A stretch of DNA of 64,000 nt, from contig QANZ01009912.1 in NCBI GenBank assembly GCA_003254925.1, positions 27,010 through 91,009 on the forward strand. Reading direction: 5' to 3'. The notes below the pieces were generated by a model that had not been told where the DNA came from, did no database searches, and worked only from the letters and a program-made list of their open reading frames with translations. The translations under genes were made by a program, and so were the position numbers. Shown one piece after another: positions 24,509 through 34,591 of this stretch; within the stretch, counting starts at the first letter, position 1, and each line of letters begins with the position of its first letter. This stretch comes from Chamaecrista fasciculata (lineage: Eukaryota; Streptophyta; Magnoliopsida; Fabales; Fabaceae).

Positions 24509-25420
24509 GGCTAAACTCCTATTTTGGTCCCTCAGTTATGCTCAATATTCCAAATTGGTCCTTCAATTATTTTTCATTTCATATTGGTCTCTCAGTTATC
24601 CAAAACTTGGCACAATTGGTCCCTCAAATGTTTTCCATCCATTTTTTCGTTAAAAAAAAAAAGACAAAATTGATTTTTTAACTCCTAAAAGTTTTAATTT
24701 TTGCATTAAGGACATTTTTCTCTATAATAGGACCAAAATGTAAGAAAGAATAAATAACTGGGGGGTTTTAGTTGATTTACCACATTTTTCTTCTTCTCTC
24801 TCGTTCGTCTCTCACTCTCTCTATCTAATCTCTCTCTGGTCTCTCTCTCTCTCTCGACTCTCAATCCAAGGATGAATTTCCTGATGTCTCTCTCGACTCT
24901 CTCTCGATTAGCATCTTGAAATTGATTTTTGAGAACAGAAGAAGAAAAACGAAGGAATCACGATCAAAATTAGAAGAAGATAAGAAACGATAACCTTCCG
25001 ACGACGTTGTCGTACATTCACAAGGTAGGAGCTCCTCCGAAGCATAGTCTGGTGAGCGAGATCAGAAATGGCGTGGGGGAGATCAAGAAATTCGTCCTTG
25101 GATTGAGAGGAGAGAGAGAGAGACGAACGAGTGAGAGAGAACAAGAAAAATGTGGTAAATCAACTAAACCCCCCAGTTATTTTTTGTTTCTTACATTTTG
25201 GTCCTATTGTAGAAAAAAATATCCTTAATGCAAAAATTAAAACTTTTAGGAGTTTAAAATCAATTTTGTCCTTTTTTTACGGAAAAATGGATGGAAAACA
25301 TTCGAGTGACCAACTGTGCCAAGTTTTGGATAACTGAGGGAACAATATGGAATGAAAAATAACTGATGGACCAATTTGAAACATTGAGCATAATTGAGTG
25401 ACCAAAATAAGACTTTGGCC
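24509..25420. mobile_element. Mutator-like long-TIR element with perfect 9-bp TSD
   Basis: Arms of about 300 bases (24509-24825 and 25105-25420) are inverted copies of each other: the left begins ggctaaactcctattttggt and the right, reversed, ggccaaagtcttattttggt. The 9 bases tatcaaaca lie exactly on both sides (24500-24508 and 25421-25429). Nine-bp TSDs and long TIRs are diagnostic of Mutator-like elements. There is no transposase. The ~280-bp centre differs in character from the arms and carries a possible captured exon (see 25013-25117). Confidence 0.85.
25013..25117 (+). pseudogene. Possible captured gene fragment, sulfate-transporter-like
   Basis: In the centre of the 24509-25420 element a plus-strand frame reads YIHKVGAPPKHSLVSEI and then KKFVLGLRG. 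From memory, HKVGxPPKxxL is the signature of the cytosolic N terminus of plant SULTR sulfate transporters, and a K-Q/K-F-x-LGL stretch follows some 30 residues later in those proteins. The match is short and an internal part would be missing. Such capture is typical of Pack-MULEs. Chance similarity is not excluded. Confidence 0.35.
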
Positions 25421-25429
25421 TATCAAACA

Positions 25430-26450
25430 AATCTACTCTTCACCAAAACGCATAAGGCCAAAACGCAGCAGTCAAGGACCTCTAAACATCTTAGTCTTTA
25501 CTTATTTCACACATATGCGTCTACACCTCCATTCTTGGGAGATCAGCAAAGTCATTAATGCTAAGCAAAAGAGGCTATCTATTTTTTTTCTATCTTTTGG
25601 CATCCTACTTTTCTTATTTTGTTTATCATTGGAGGCAATGACCATTCTTCTTCCACATATACGTGTATGTTCCGGGAACAGGATAGGTTCGTACTTTGGA
25701 GGTCCATAGCAAAACAAGATAAACAAGAAAACAACACGGAAACAAGATCAAAGTTAACAATAATAAAATAACACAAGTAATAGAAATAGTCACTTGGAGG
25801 GTTCTTGACAGGGGAAGCAAAGCACTCCAAGTAAGGACTTAGGCAAGACAAGAGAACTTATAACTTAAGTAAATTGGACTATATTCTAAGGAGCTCAGAG
25901 GATCGATTGGAATTTTCTAGGCGTACTTTCTGGCTGTCAGCGTCTGTCCCTCACTAGAGAAATGAGGACGTATTTATAAAGAAGGCTTAGGTGGCTCATT
26001 ACTGATAGTCATGATGGCTATTTATAGGTGGTGTTACATATGATCATGATGGCTATGTATGGTGAAATCATTAATAGGCATAACGGTCAATTATGGGTAG
26101 ACTAAAGATGATGAAACATAAATCTCAATGTTGATGGAAGAGGTTAATGAGGATAACGTAAATATCTGACAAATAGGGTAGGGGTCTGAGCTCAATAGAA
26201 CACTACTCCACTTACTAAAGACCAAGACCTTACCTCACTTACTTGGAATAATCGTGACCAAGCACGAAGAGACCTTTACTTCAATCTTACCAAACCACTC
26301 CATATGACTATTCCCAAAGGAAGGAGGGAGGATGGACCTCCCCTCCTTCACAACGCTCCTAACCTTGTCCAAATAAGGATGTTGTGGATGCCACTTAGCT
26401 TCCTCAAGGCCCTTTGCCTCTTGGGTATCATATATTAATTAGCTAATTAA
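25430..26450. other. Intergenic DNA, probable old retroelement remnant
   Basis: Less AT-rich than its surroundings and repeat-like in feel (agtcatgatggctatttata and gatcatgatggctatgtatg are near-duplicates at about 26007 and 26042). Short open frames on both strands show no recognisable family. Confidence 0.35.
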
Positions 26451-27139
26451 TTAATTATTATAAAAATTATAGCCATGTAGGAACAGTGTATGAAGAAGAA
26501 ACAAGGGGGGAGATTGGGAGAAGGATCCTCTTGCTAAACCTACACACATAGCAAGGACGACCAAGAAAAAAAGAAAGAAGGAGGAAGAAGAGGAAACAGA
26601 AGCCAATGAGAGAGAGAAACGAGAACTTTCAAAAAATCTTTTCTTGAACATTTGAGTGCGATTTGAGTGAAATTTGAGTGAGGGTTGAAGTTTGTTGGTG
26701 AGTTCTTGAGTTACCCGGTGATTTCCGTGCGTTTTCCGACGAGATTGTTGGATTTTCCGGTGGGTGTCAAACTTTCTGCGTTTTTCAAAATAGTCCCTCT
26801 GTGTTTTTTTTCTTTCTTCCATTTTCTCCTTTTTTGGGTCCGTTTTCTGAAGAACTCATGGATTAGAGGCTAAGTTGAAACGTTTGGAAGAGTTCTTGAA
26901 TACTTTGCTAATTTATTTTCAGAGTTTGGGACTAAAATGAATGAAATTCGAAGGTTTCAAGACTAATATGTAATTACAAGGACATATCTATAATTTTTCT
27001 TGGCTTTATTCTGTCCAGAGTTGAAATACGAAAACTGAACCAAGAAACTATTCTAGAAATTCATTTTAGTCCCTGTAGAAAGGATTAAAGGACCCAAATG
27101 AAATAAAAGAATGTGCGAAGATGGGGTGAAATGTAGTTT
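26451..27139. other. No recognisable gene
   Basis: The 123-residue minus-strand frame at 26451-26822 is Lys/Arg/Ser-rich with no family that I know. Direct repeats gagtgaaatttgagtg near 26655 add to a repeat-like character. Family-type phrases gggactaaaatgaatgaaat follow at about 26927. Confidence 0.35.
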
Positions 27140-27600
27140 TAACTTTTCTGTTTTTTTTTTTTGCTTTTTCCTCTTTTTCTTCCTTTCTTCTTTTTAATTG
27201 TTTTGTTTCTTTTATATATATATATATATATTTTCAGTTTTATTAATTTTATTTTATTTGACTTGGTTTTGTTTTATTTTTATTTATTTTAGTGTCTTTT
27301 ATTCTGTTTTTCTATTTATTTTTGTTTCCCTTCTTTTTTTTCCAACCATTTATTTTTGTTTTGCTTTTATTTTATTTATATTATTTTATTTTTTTATTTT
27401 TGTTCTCTTTTATTTTTAGTTTACTACTTTTATTTGATTTTGAATTTGTCTTTATTTGTCTACATTATTTTGTTTATTTTACTTCATTTTAGTTTTGAGT
27501 TCTCTTACTCTTATTTTATTTCTTTTATTTAGTTTTTGGTTTTATTTATTTATTTATTTTTCTTCGTTTTATCATCTTTCTAGTTTTTATTTATTACTTT
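27140..27600. repeat. T-rich low-complexity tract
   Basis: Several hundred bases of tttatttt-type sequence including a TA microsatellite at about 27217-27232. Translated frames are strings of Phe, Tyr and Leu and are not genes. Confidence 0.85.
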
Positions 27601-27649
27601 ATACCATATTTTGCAATAATTAAATCATGCATTAGAAATATTTGTTTTT

Positions 27650-28605
27650 CTTTAGAAAGTCTAAGGATACTTACACTTATCATGGGTAGAGGAGGTACCC
27701 GACTTTCATGTGAGGTGGCTCGCTAGGCCTCTGCCATATGATGTAAGAAATCGTCTCATTGTACTCGACCGTTAATCAGTGCTGGTGGGAAGATGACTTA
27801 GGTTGTGATAGAATTTGCATTGTACGTTTAAATTACAAATTTTTGCGATTTCTTTGTAATTCTGTGTGATGAAATCAGATTTCAACGGCCTAATGTTTTA
27901 TCCTGAAGATTAGGAAATTAATTCTTCTTATTAGGATTTATGGTTTTTATATATATATATATTTCATGACCTTTGAAGAAAATCAAAAAATATGTTTTCA
28001 TTTCAAAATTTTTCAAAAAAATACAAAAGCATGTTTTTATTAAATTCTAGAGTATCACTTAGAATAAACTTGTTTTTTAAGAAAAAACCAAAAAAATCAA
28101 AAAGAGATAAAACCCATGAGAGAAAAAGGTGAGAAAATTTGGGATTTCATAAAAAATCAAATCGACCCGCTTGTCTTGTTATCTTTCGCTCTAACTAAAA
28201 TTGAACCAACTCACAATGTTTTCTAGACGAACTACGTGGACTTTGATCCCCTTAAAAGGTACGTAGGCCCTTGGAGTCAGTTCCTTGGTCTAATCCGATC
28301 ATCCAAACTTCTCACGTTTTGCATGTGATTGTTTAAGGGTATTTATGGAACACATAACTAAATTACACAATTTAGTAATTAGACGTTGTGGGGTGCCTAA
28401 CACCTTCTTCACACGTACTAACTCACAAACCCAATTCTGTTTACAAGACCATTTTGCAAAATTATTTATGAAAAGGTTTTCTAAAGTTTTTCTTAAAAAT
28501 TTTACTAGCGAGTCCATGTCAAAACGTTGTTTTTAAAAATGTTTGTAAAATGTTTTCGAAACTTGTTTTAACTTTCTTTTCGCGCACGCCTTTTGGGTGC
28601 GACAC
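27650..28605. mobile_element. LTR-retrotransposon (gypsy-type) remnant
   Basis: The phrases gaactacgtggactttgatc, ggtacgtaggcc and gtggggtgcctaacacctt are, from memory, signature sequences in LTR/untranslated regions of plant Tat/Ogre-like gypsy elements. The stretch ends ttttgggtgcgaca, a plausible CA-ending LTR terminus at 28602. A counterpart in opposite orientation lies at about 55930-56350. No pol domain is present and the left border is unclear. Confidence 0.45.
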
Positions 28606-28684
28606 TATCCAAAATCCATTAATCCAACATAATAAATTTCACAAACTATATGTCACAAGCCATCTTATTATATAATATTTATAT

Positions 28685-31541
28685 TTATTGCTCCAAAGGC
28701 ATCACAATAATTGGGCTTCTCACATTGTGGGTACTATCTGACCATACCAATGAAGAAATCACTGTTTCATTTGAGACTACTCCTTTCACAGTCACAACAA
28801 AAGATTTCTTCTCATTCAATGACTTGAATGCGAGAATCCCAGGTTCCACTATAATATTTACCTTTGAACTGGGCAAAACATTTGCCTTATAAGTTGAATT
28901 GACGAACCCTACATTAGTCACAGTCCTATTAAACTTCACACTAAATGGCTTAGATGGCAAAACTGTAGCTCCCAATGAAGGATAATTCAGATTTTTCACC
29001 AAATCTCTACTAGAAGTCAAAGGACATGTACTATATTCTCCAGAGATTTTCTTAATGTTTGAGGCATTAAAACCAAAGTTGCACAACATTTCCACATAAT
29101 CTTCCTTAGATATATCATACACCAAGCCAGGATCACTAGCTTGTATTGGATTCAAATGCCCAGATCCATATTCAAACTCACCAACCAAATTGGAATCTGG
29201 AGAAGACTTGTTCATGGGCTTTGCTGTGGTTAAAATGGCAGATTTGATAGCAGCAGGTGACCAATCTGGGTGAAGGCTCTTCAAATATGCAGCAATTCCA
29301 GAAGCATGAGGGCAAGCCATGGATGTCCCAGATAATATATTATAATTCACAGATCTTTTGTCTGTCATAGACTTTGAAGGGGATGCAATTGGCGAATATG
29401 CAGCCAAAATATCCACTCCTGGGGCACTTATATCTGGTTTTATTATTTCTGGAACTATGGCATTTGGACCACGTGAAGAGAAACTAGCAACTATAGGTGC
29501 AGTTGGGTCTTCAATGGACTCACTCCTCAAAATTTCAGCTTTTGGGTCTTCGGTTGAGTTTATATAGGAAATAACAATACCATAATCATTTGTAGAAACA
29601 TCCAATGAAGGTAGAGACACCACAGTTGAAAAAGCATCTTGATGAAATGCAAATCCTTTATTTACGATGATGCCAGCTACGCCTTGTGACTGAACAACAG
29701 TCTCAAGCGGTACACCCAGACACAAAAGAATCTTTCCTTTCACAAAGTTGGCATCCAAACCATAGCAACCGCGAGCAGAAGGAGCAAAAGGATCCTTAGA
29801 ATTACCATGTGGCATTGTCAAAGGTAATTTGGATCCATTTGAAGAAAATGAATTAATAGAATAGCCAATGATTGTGTGTCCATTCCCAAGGACTAATTTG
29901 TCGATGATTTTACGGTTTGTGTTGCTTGCTGCTACAGTTAGGACCCATGGTGCCACACTTGACACAGTTTCTGGCTGGCCTGTATTGCCAGCAGATTGGA
30001 CGGTCAGGATTCCTCTTTCCATGGCATGAAAAGAACCAATGGCGATGGAGTCGTCTAGGAAGCCACGTGCCGTTGAATATCCTATAGATGCTGAAATAAT
30101 GGTGACGCCATCGGATATGGCGTCATCAAAAGCGGCCAACACATCCATGTCGCTGCAAAGTACGCTGCAAGCAACATACATAGCTATTCTGGCAGATGGA
30201 GCCCCTCCTCTTGCACTACCTATTGTTTACCATCTCATAAATCTTATTCTCAACCTTGGATATTTATCAAATTACTTAAACAAAATGGATTATATATAAT
30301 AATAAAGATCACAACATTATATTGGTCCATGAAGTACAAAATGAATTTCGTTTTGGCCTCAAATATTTTTCAATTTTTTTGGATCCTTAATGTTTTTAAT
30401 TTGTTCCATCATTAATTTCTGTCAAATTTCATTTGATTTTTGTTGTAACCTTCGAATTGGACGAAAAATTTGAATAATATCTTTTTTATACGTGTTTTAA
30501 TAATTGAGTGGTGAAAAAATATTTCCCTTGTCTCATCACCACAAAAGTAATTACGATCTCTCTTCATATTATTTAAGAATGAAATTATGACACTAATATT
30601 TTTTTTTGCCAATTCACTTATTATTACACATGTAATAGAGAAATCATTCAACTCAAAGATAAGCATATAAATCCTACTGAACCATAATATGGATTAAGAG
30701 CAGAACAAATTGAAAATTTTAAGAATCATTAGTGGAAGAAATTCATGATATACTTTATTGACCAATATATAATAAATTACTATTATTTCCTCTAATCGTA
30801 CAACTAATTAATTTGGAGCGTACCTTGTGCTATTCCATAAAAGCTTGTATTATGAACTATGTTCCCAGCTGCTGTTGAGGCCGTGTGAGTTCCATGGCCT
30901 GCTACATCTCGAGCTGAATCACGACCTGCAGCATAGAATCTGGCTCCTATTAGTTTTTTATTGCATGTGAAATTTTTCCCGCCATCACAAGTGCCCCTCC
31001 ATTTCTTAGGAACAGGCCCAAAATTTTTGTCACTAAAACTCTCACTTTCTGGCCAAATTCCAGTGTCAATCATTCCAACAATAACCTCACTTTCAGCTGA
31101 CGTGTTTTGGTTTGTTGTTATTGCTTTACTAGTAATAATATTCTCAGGGAATCCCAAGAAGTCCCATGATCTTGTTGTCATAGTTCGCAGTGTTCTGCTT
31201 TCAAAAACAGAGACCACACCTTCCATTTGAGCAATCTTGTCCCTTTGGTCACTAGTTAGTTTTGCGGCAAACCCATTGAAGCTTCTCTTGTAGCTTCGAA
31301 CCAATGAACTTTTTGAGTGGACTTTATTATCGCTACCATTAATAACTTGTTGAAGAATACTAAGGTGGTGTGAGGTTGGAGAGTAAGAAGAAGAAGATAC
31401 CTTAGGAAGTGATCCCATGTAGATGATGTAATTTTTTTTATCATTAGCATCTTCAGAAGCGTCACATAGGAAGGGAATTACTATTGATGCCAGAAAAATG
31501 AGAGAGAGCATAATGAAGGCTATTGAGTTTTCTTTTGCCAT
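28685..31541 (-). CDS. Subtilisin-like serine protease (cucumisin/SBT type)
   Basis: A secreted S8 protease acting in the apoplast. There are two exons, 31541-30824 and 30219-28685, with the GT-AG intron splitting a Gly codon after YGIAQ; total 2253 bp (750 aa), the usual family length. The start MAKENSIAF (31541) is preferred to the in-frame ATG at 31601 because it gives a proper signal peptide (IAFIMLSLIFLASIVIPFL). Domains in order: I9 propeptide (about 37-120, YIIYMGSLPK...), S8 domain from TTRSWDFLGF, catalytic Asp159 (MIDTGIWPES), His216 (GHGTHTAS), oxyanion Asn318 (SAGNTG), a PA insertion (about 360-480) and Ser539 (SGTSMACPHASG), then a C-terminal fibronectin-III-like domain ending IVMPLEQ. 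All catalytic residues are present, so it appears active. It stands alone, and its substrates cannot be inferred. Confidence 0.93.
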
Positions 31542-31580
31542 TGAAAAATGGTGTGTGCCAACATTGTAAGCATGGTTCAC

Positions 31581-31588
31581 TATATATA
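31581..31588 (-). promoter_or_regulatory. TATA box of the subtilase gene
   Basis: TATATATA on the minus strand about 40 bases upstream of the preferred start codon at 31541. This spacing would leave only a very short leader and makes translation from the ATG at 31601 unlikely. Confidence 0.45.
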
Positions 31589-31804
31589 CAGTTACACACA
31601 TAGATCCATGTGTACACTATATAAAGTATCAACTACTATTTTTTTTTTTGCCCAAAAAGTGTCAACTTCATTATGACACGGTTGCACTAATTTAGAGAAT
31701 TTGTGAGATTATATTCCAATTCTCCAACAGTTAATTATGAAGACATTAATTACTAAGGAATTAGTGCAAATTATGGGCAACAACTAGCATACCCAGATCT
31801 AAAG

Positions 31805-32220
31805 GATTATAATCAGGGACGGACATAGAAAAATCTTATAAGGGGGCAAATTTTTTTTAAAAAAATAGTTATTATATTATATTATATTTATATATAAAAT
31901 ATTTAATTAATATTTTATATACTATATATAGATATTCAGTAAAATAGAAATATAAAATAATAATAATATAAAAATATAAATTTTATTCAATGAAAATTAA
32001 AGATTTTAGTCTTTTACAAAGTATAGGAATTAATTTAAAAAAATAAGAAATATAGGAAATAAATTAAAAATTTAAGTAAAGTTAATAGAACAAATTATTA
32101 ATTTGTTTCTTTTAATTTATATATAATATGATATTAAATTTAATCTCACAAATTAATCATTGACCATATATGAAATATCAACTTTCTTTATTTAACTAAT
32201 CAATTATCTATTTATAGTTA
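31805..32220. other. AT-rich region with a repeat-type border motif
   Basis: The phrase cagggacggacatagaaa followed by gggggcaaatttttttt resembles a common border of plant non-autonomous elements; a related aggcagaaatttta...ggggggcc occurs near 51217-51245. No partner terminus was found. Confidence 0.3.
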
Positions 32221-32230
32221 TATACACAAT

Positions 32231-32719
32231 GACTAAAATTCTATTTTGGTCCCTCACGAATTATCTCTTTTCAATTTGATCCTTCATAATTTTGTTTTTT
32301 CAATTTAGTCCCTCAAAAATGTTTTTGTTATCAAAGTTAGTCCTTCTATCCAATTTTTAAAACAGTTAGTGATGTCACACTGTGAAATGATGATGTGTAG
32401 TCAAGTTAAATGCCACATACAATATATATTTTTTTTATTGTCATATAAGTGTATTTTCTTCGAATTCATAAATAAACATAGATGATGTGGAATAAAATAG
32501 GGAAAAGTATACTTATGTGGCAATAAAAATGATTATTCTATGTGAATTATAACTTGACATATCATCATTTAACAATACCATATCACTAACTCTGTTAAAA
32601 ATTTAATTAGGACTAATTTTGATAACGAAAACATTTGTTAGAGACCAAATTGAAGAAAAAAATTTATGAATGATCAAATTGAAAAAAAAAAGATAATACA
32701 TGAGAGACTAAAATAGAAT
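32231..32719. mobile_element. TIR element with GGTCC-rich arms
   Basis: The left arm (gactaaaattctattttggt, ccctcacgaattatct) is inverted at the right end (agataatacatgagagac, taaaatagaat). Inner matches such as acttgacatatcatcattt continue the symmetry. It sits next to a TA tract, so no target duplication can be read. No coding content. Confidence 0.6.
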
Positions 32720-32819
32720 ATATATATATATATATTTATAAAGCAGATAACTTTACACGAGAAGTTGACACTTATCCCTCCACTTTTTTTTTGTCATCAT
32801 CACTAAATCTGACATGTAT

Positions 32820-33052
32820 TTCTGATTTATTTTTTTTTTTATTTTGTTTACATTTTCAACCAATAGTGATCTGAGTTTGTGCTCTACGTTCACTTTCTCT
32901 CTCCTTGTTAAGCTATTTTTTTTTATTTTGCTGAACTATTCCCCCCAATTTTTTGTTTTGTTTTGTAAACAACATCAACCAATAGTCATCATTCTTTTGT
33001 TATCTCTCCTCACTTTTTCTCTCCTTGTTGAGCTTTTTTTTTTTTTTTNAAT
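32820..33052. repeat. Direct duplication of about 110 bp
   Basis: Two adjacent copies carry the sequence caaccaatagt(g/c)atc, then cactttctctctccttgtt and a T-run. The second ends at a T homopolymer with an n at 33049. The 78-residue open frame across it is not a gene. Confidence 0.6.
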
Positions 33053-33334
33053 TTTAGAAAAATATAATTATAGCAAATGAGCTTTATATAATATAACTAC
33101 ATGTTAATCAAATTATAAATTAATCAGTTATAATATATATATAAAATATATTATATATTAATGTAAGTTACGGAGCTATCTATTTACAATGTCCCTGACA
33201 TTTGAATTGAAATTTTGAAATATAGAAAGTGATCTATCTTTTGTTATATCTGATCACTTTCTCTCTATATATCTTTTATTATACAAAAATCAGTCAATAT
33301 TCTTGTGTTTTCAATTATTTTTGTTGACTTAATC

Positions 33335-33820
33335 TCTCCTCATTTGGTGCAATTAATAAATGTTGTTAATTCTATTTCCTAATGCATTCTATTTCCAATA
33401 TAGAGTTGGTTGAAAGTACCTCTAATTTCCATTTAATAAATGGTAATTAATAAATGTTGTTTAATTCTATTTCGTAATGCATTCTATTTCCAATATAGAG
33501 TTGGTTGAAAGTACTTCTCTGATTTCCATTTAATAAATGTTGTTTAATTCTATTTCCTAATGTATTCTATTTCCAATCTAAGGTTGGTTGAAAATATCTA
33601 ATATATATATGATAATCTGACCTTATCTCTCCTCATTGGGTGCAATTATTAAATGTTGTTTAATTCCATTTCCTAATCCATTCTATTTTCAATATAGAGT
33701 TAGTTGAAAATATCTTTGATTTCCAATTAATAAATGGTAATTGATAAATGTTGTTTAATTCCATTTCCTAATGTATTCTATTTCCAATGTAGAGTTGGTT
33801 GAAAATATCTCTCATAGTCT
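33335..33820. repeat. Tandem repeat, about 5 units of 80-110 bp
   Basis: Units contain the ordered phrases taaatgttgtttaattcta, tttcctaatgcattctattt and ccaatatagagttggttgaa. The last phrase recurs near 33405, 33501, 33583, 33700 and 33795. Spacing varies through small insertions (one unit carries a TA tract), so the array is old. Confidence 0.8.
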
Positions 33821-33829
33821 GAATACTCA

Positions 33830-34580
33830 TTTTAAAATGATTCATGAAAGCTAATTTCATCTTCACCCTTCTCTGATAATTTTATCTTCTCATCGCTCTC
33901 TCTTCTTTTAGTTCATGTTTCTTTTTACGTGCTATTTTCATCCCATTTCTCTTCTTTTGGTGTGTTCTTTTTTATGATTTTTGTATATGAAATCATCTTC
34001 TTCTCTTTTTTCCAGCAAGAACAAGGCGATCTATCAAGTAGTTATCTGAGAAGACCTCAACGTCGTTTCACGGTCTTCTCTATCAAAGTCTGTTGCGATA
34101 CTCTATTTTCGAAAGAAGACGTTCCAAAGATGTCAACTTTTTCGTCGAAGGAGGTATGTTGTGTTTGTGTTGCTTTAATAAATTTATTTACTTGCTCTTT
34201 TTTTCTCACGATTTTGTCTGTCTAACTATTTCTTCATACAGATTTCTACTCATAGCTTGCACTCGTTCTCTTTTTCTCTTTACTTTGATGGGTTGTGATT
34301 ATCATCGTCTTCATCGATCTTCTGCAGATGCTGCTATTGATGTATATATATATATATATTTTTGTGTTATTCCCTTTTTATAGATAAGGTACTACCCACA
34401 AATATTATTGCTTTCTCTGAGTCGAAGAATTTGGAGGAATATAAAGACAATAATTTATGGAGTTTGAATATGGATCAACAACCTTCAATTTTGCCACTCT
34501 TAGATTGACGTTTTCTTTTTTCTGTGTGCTTCTGTTTTATTTTAATTTCATTCTTTTTAATGTGTCTGATCTTATTGTGT
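33830..34580 (+). other. Unassigned region with an exon-like segment
   Basis: Between a pyrimidine-rich acceptor-like ttttttccag (ending 34015) and a donor-like gaaggaggtatg (about 34155) there is an open stretch of some 45 codons (QEQGDLSSSYLRRPQRR...), less AT-rich than its surroundings. I recognise no family and cannot connect it to other exons. It could be a piece of an element or of a lost gene. Confidence 0.2.
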
Positions 34581-34591
34581 TTTAAACTTAT

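Noticed and set aside
27198-27492. Two overlapping Phe-rich frames resembling membrane proteins
   Set aside because: Low-complexity T-rich DNA; no start context, no family and no splice structure.
31542-31601. Upstream in-frame ATG as the subtilase start
   Set aside because: It would place 20 polar residues before the signal peptide and lies just inside the likely TATA region; the Met at 31541 gives a normal secretory N terminus.
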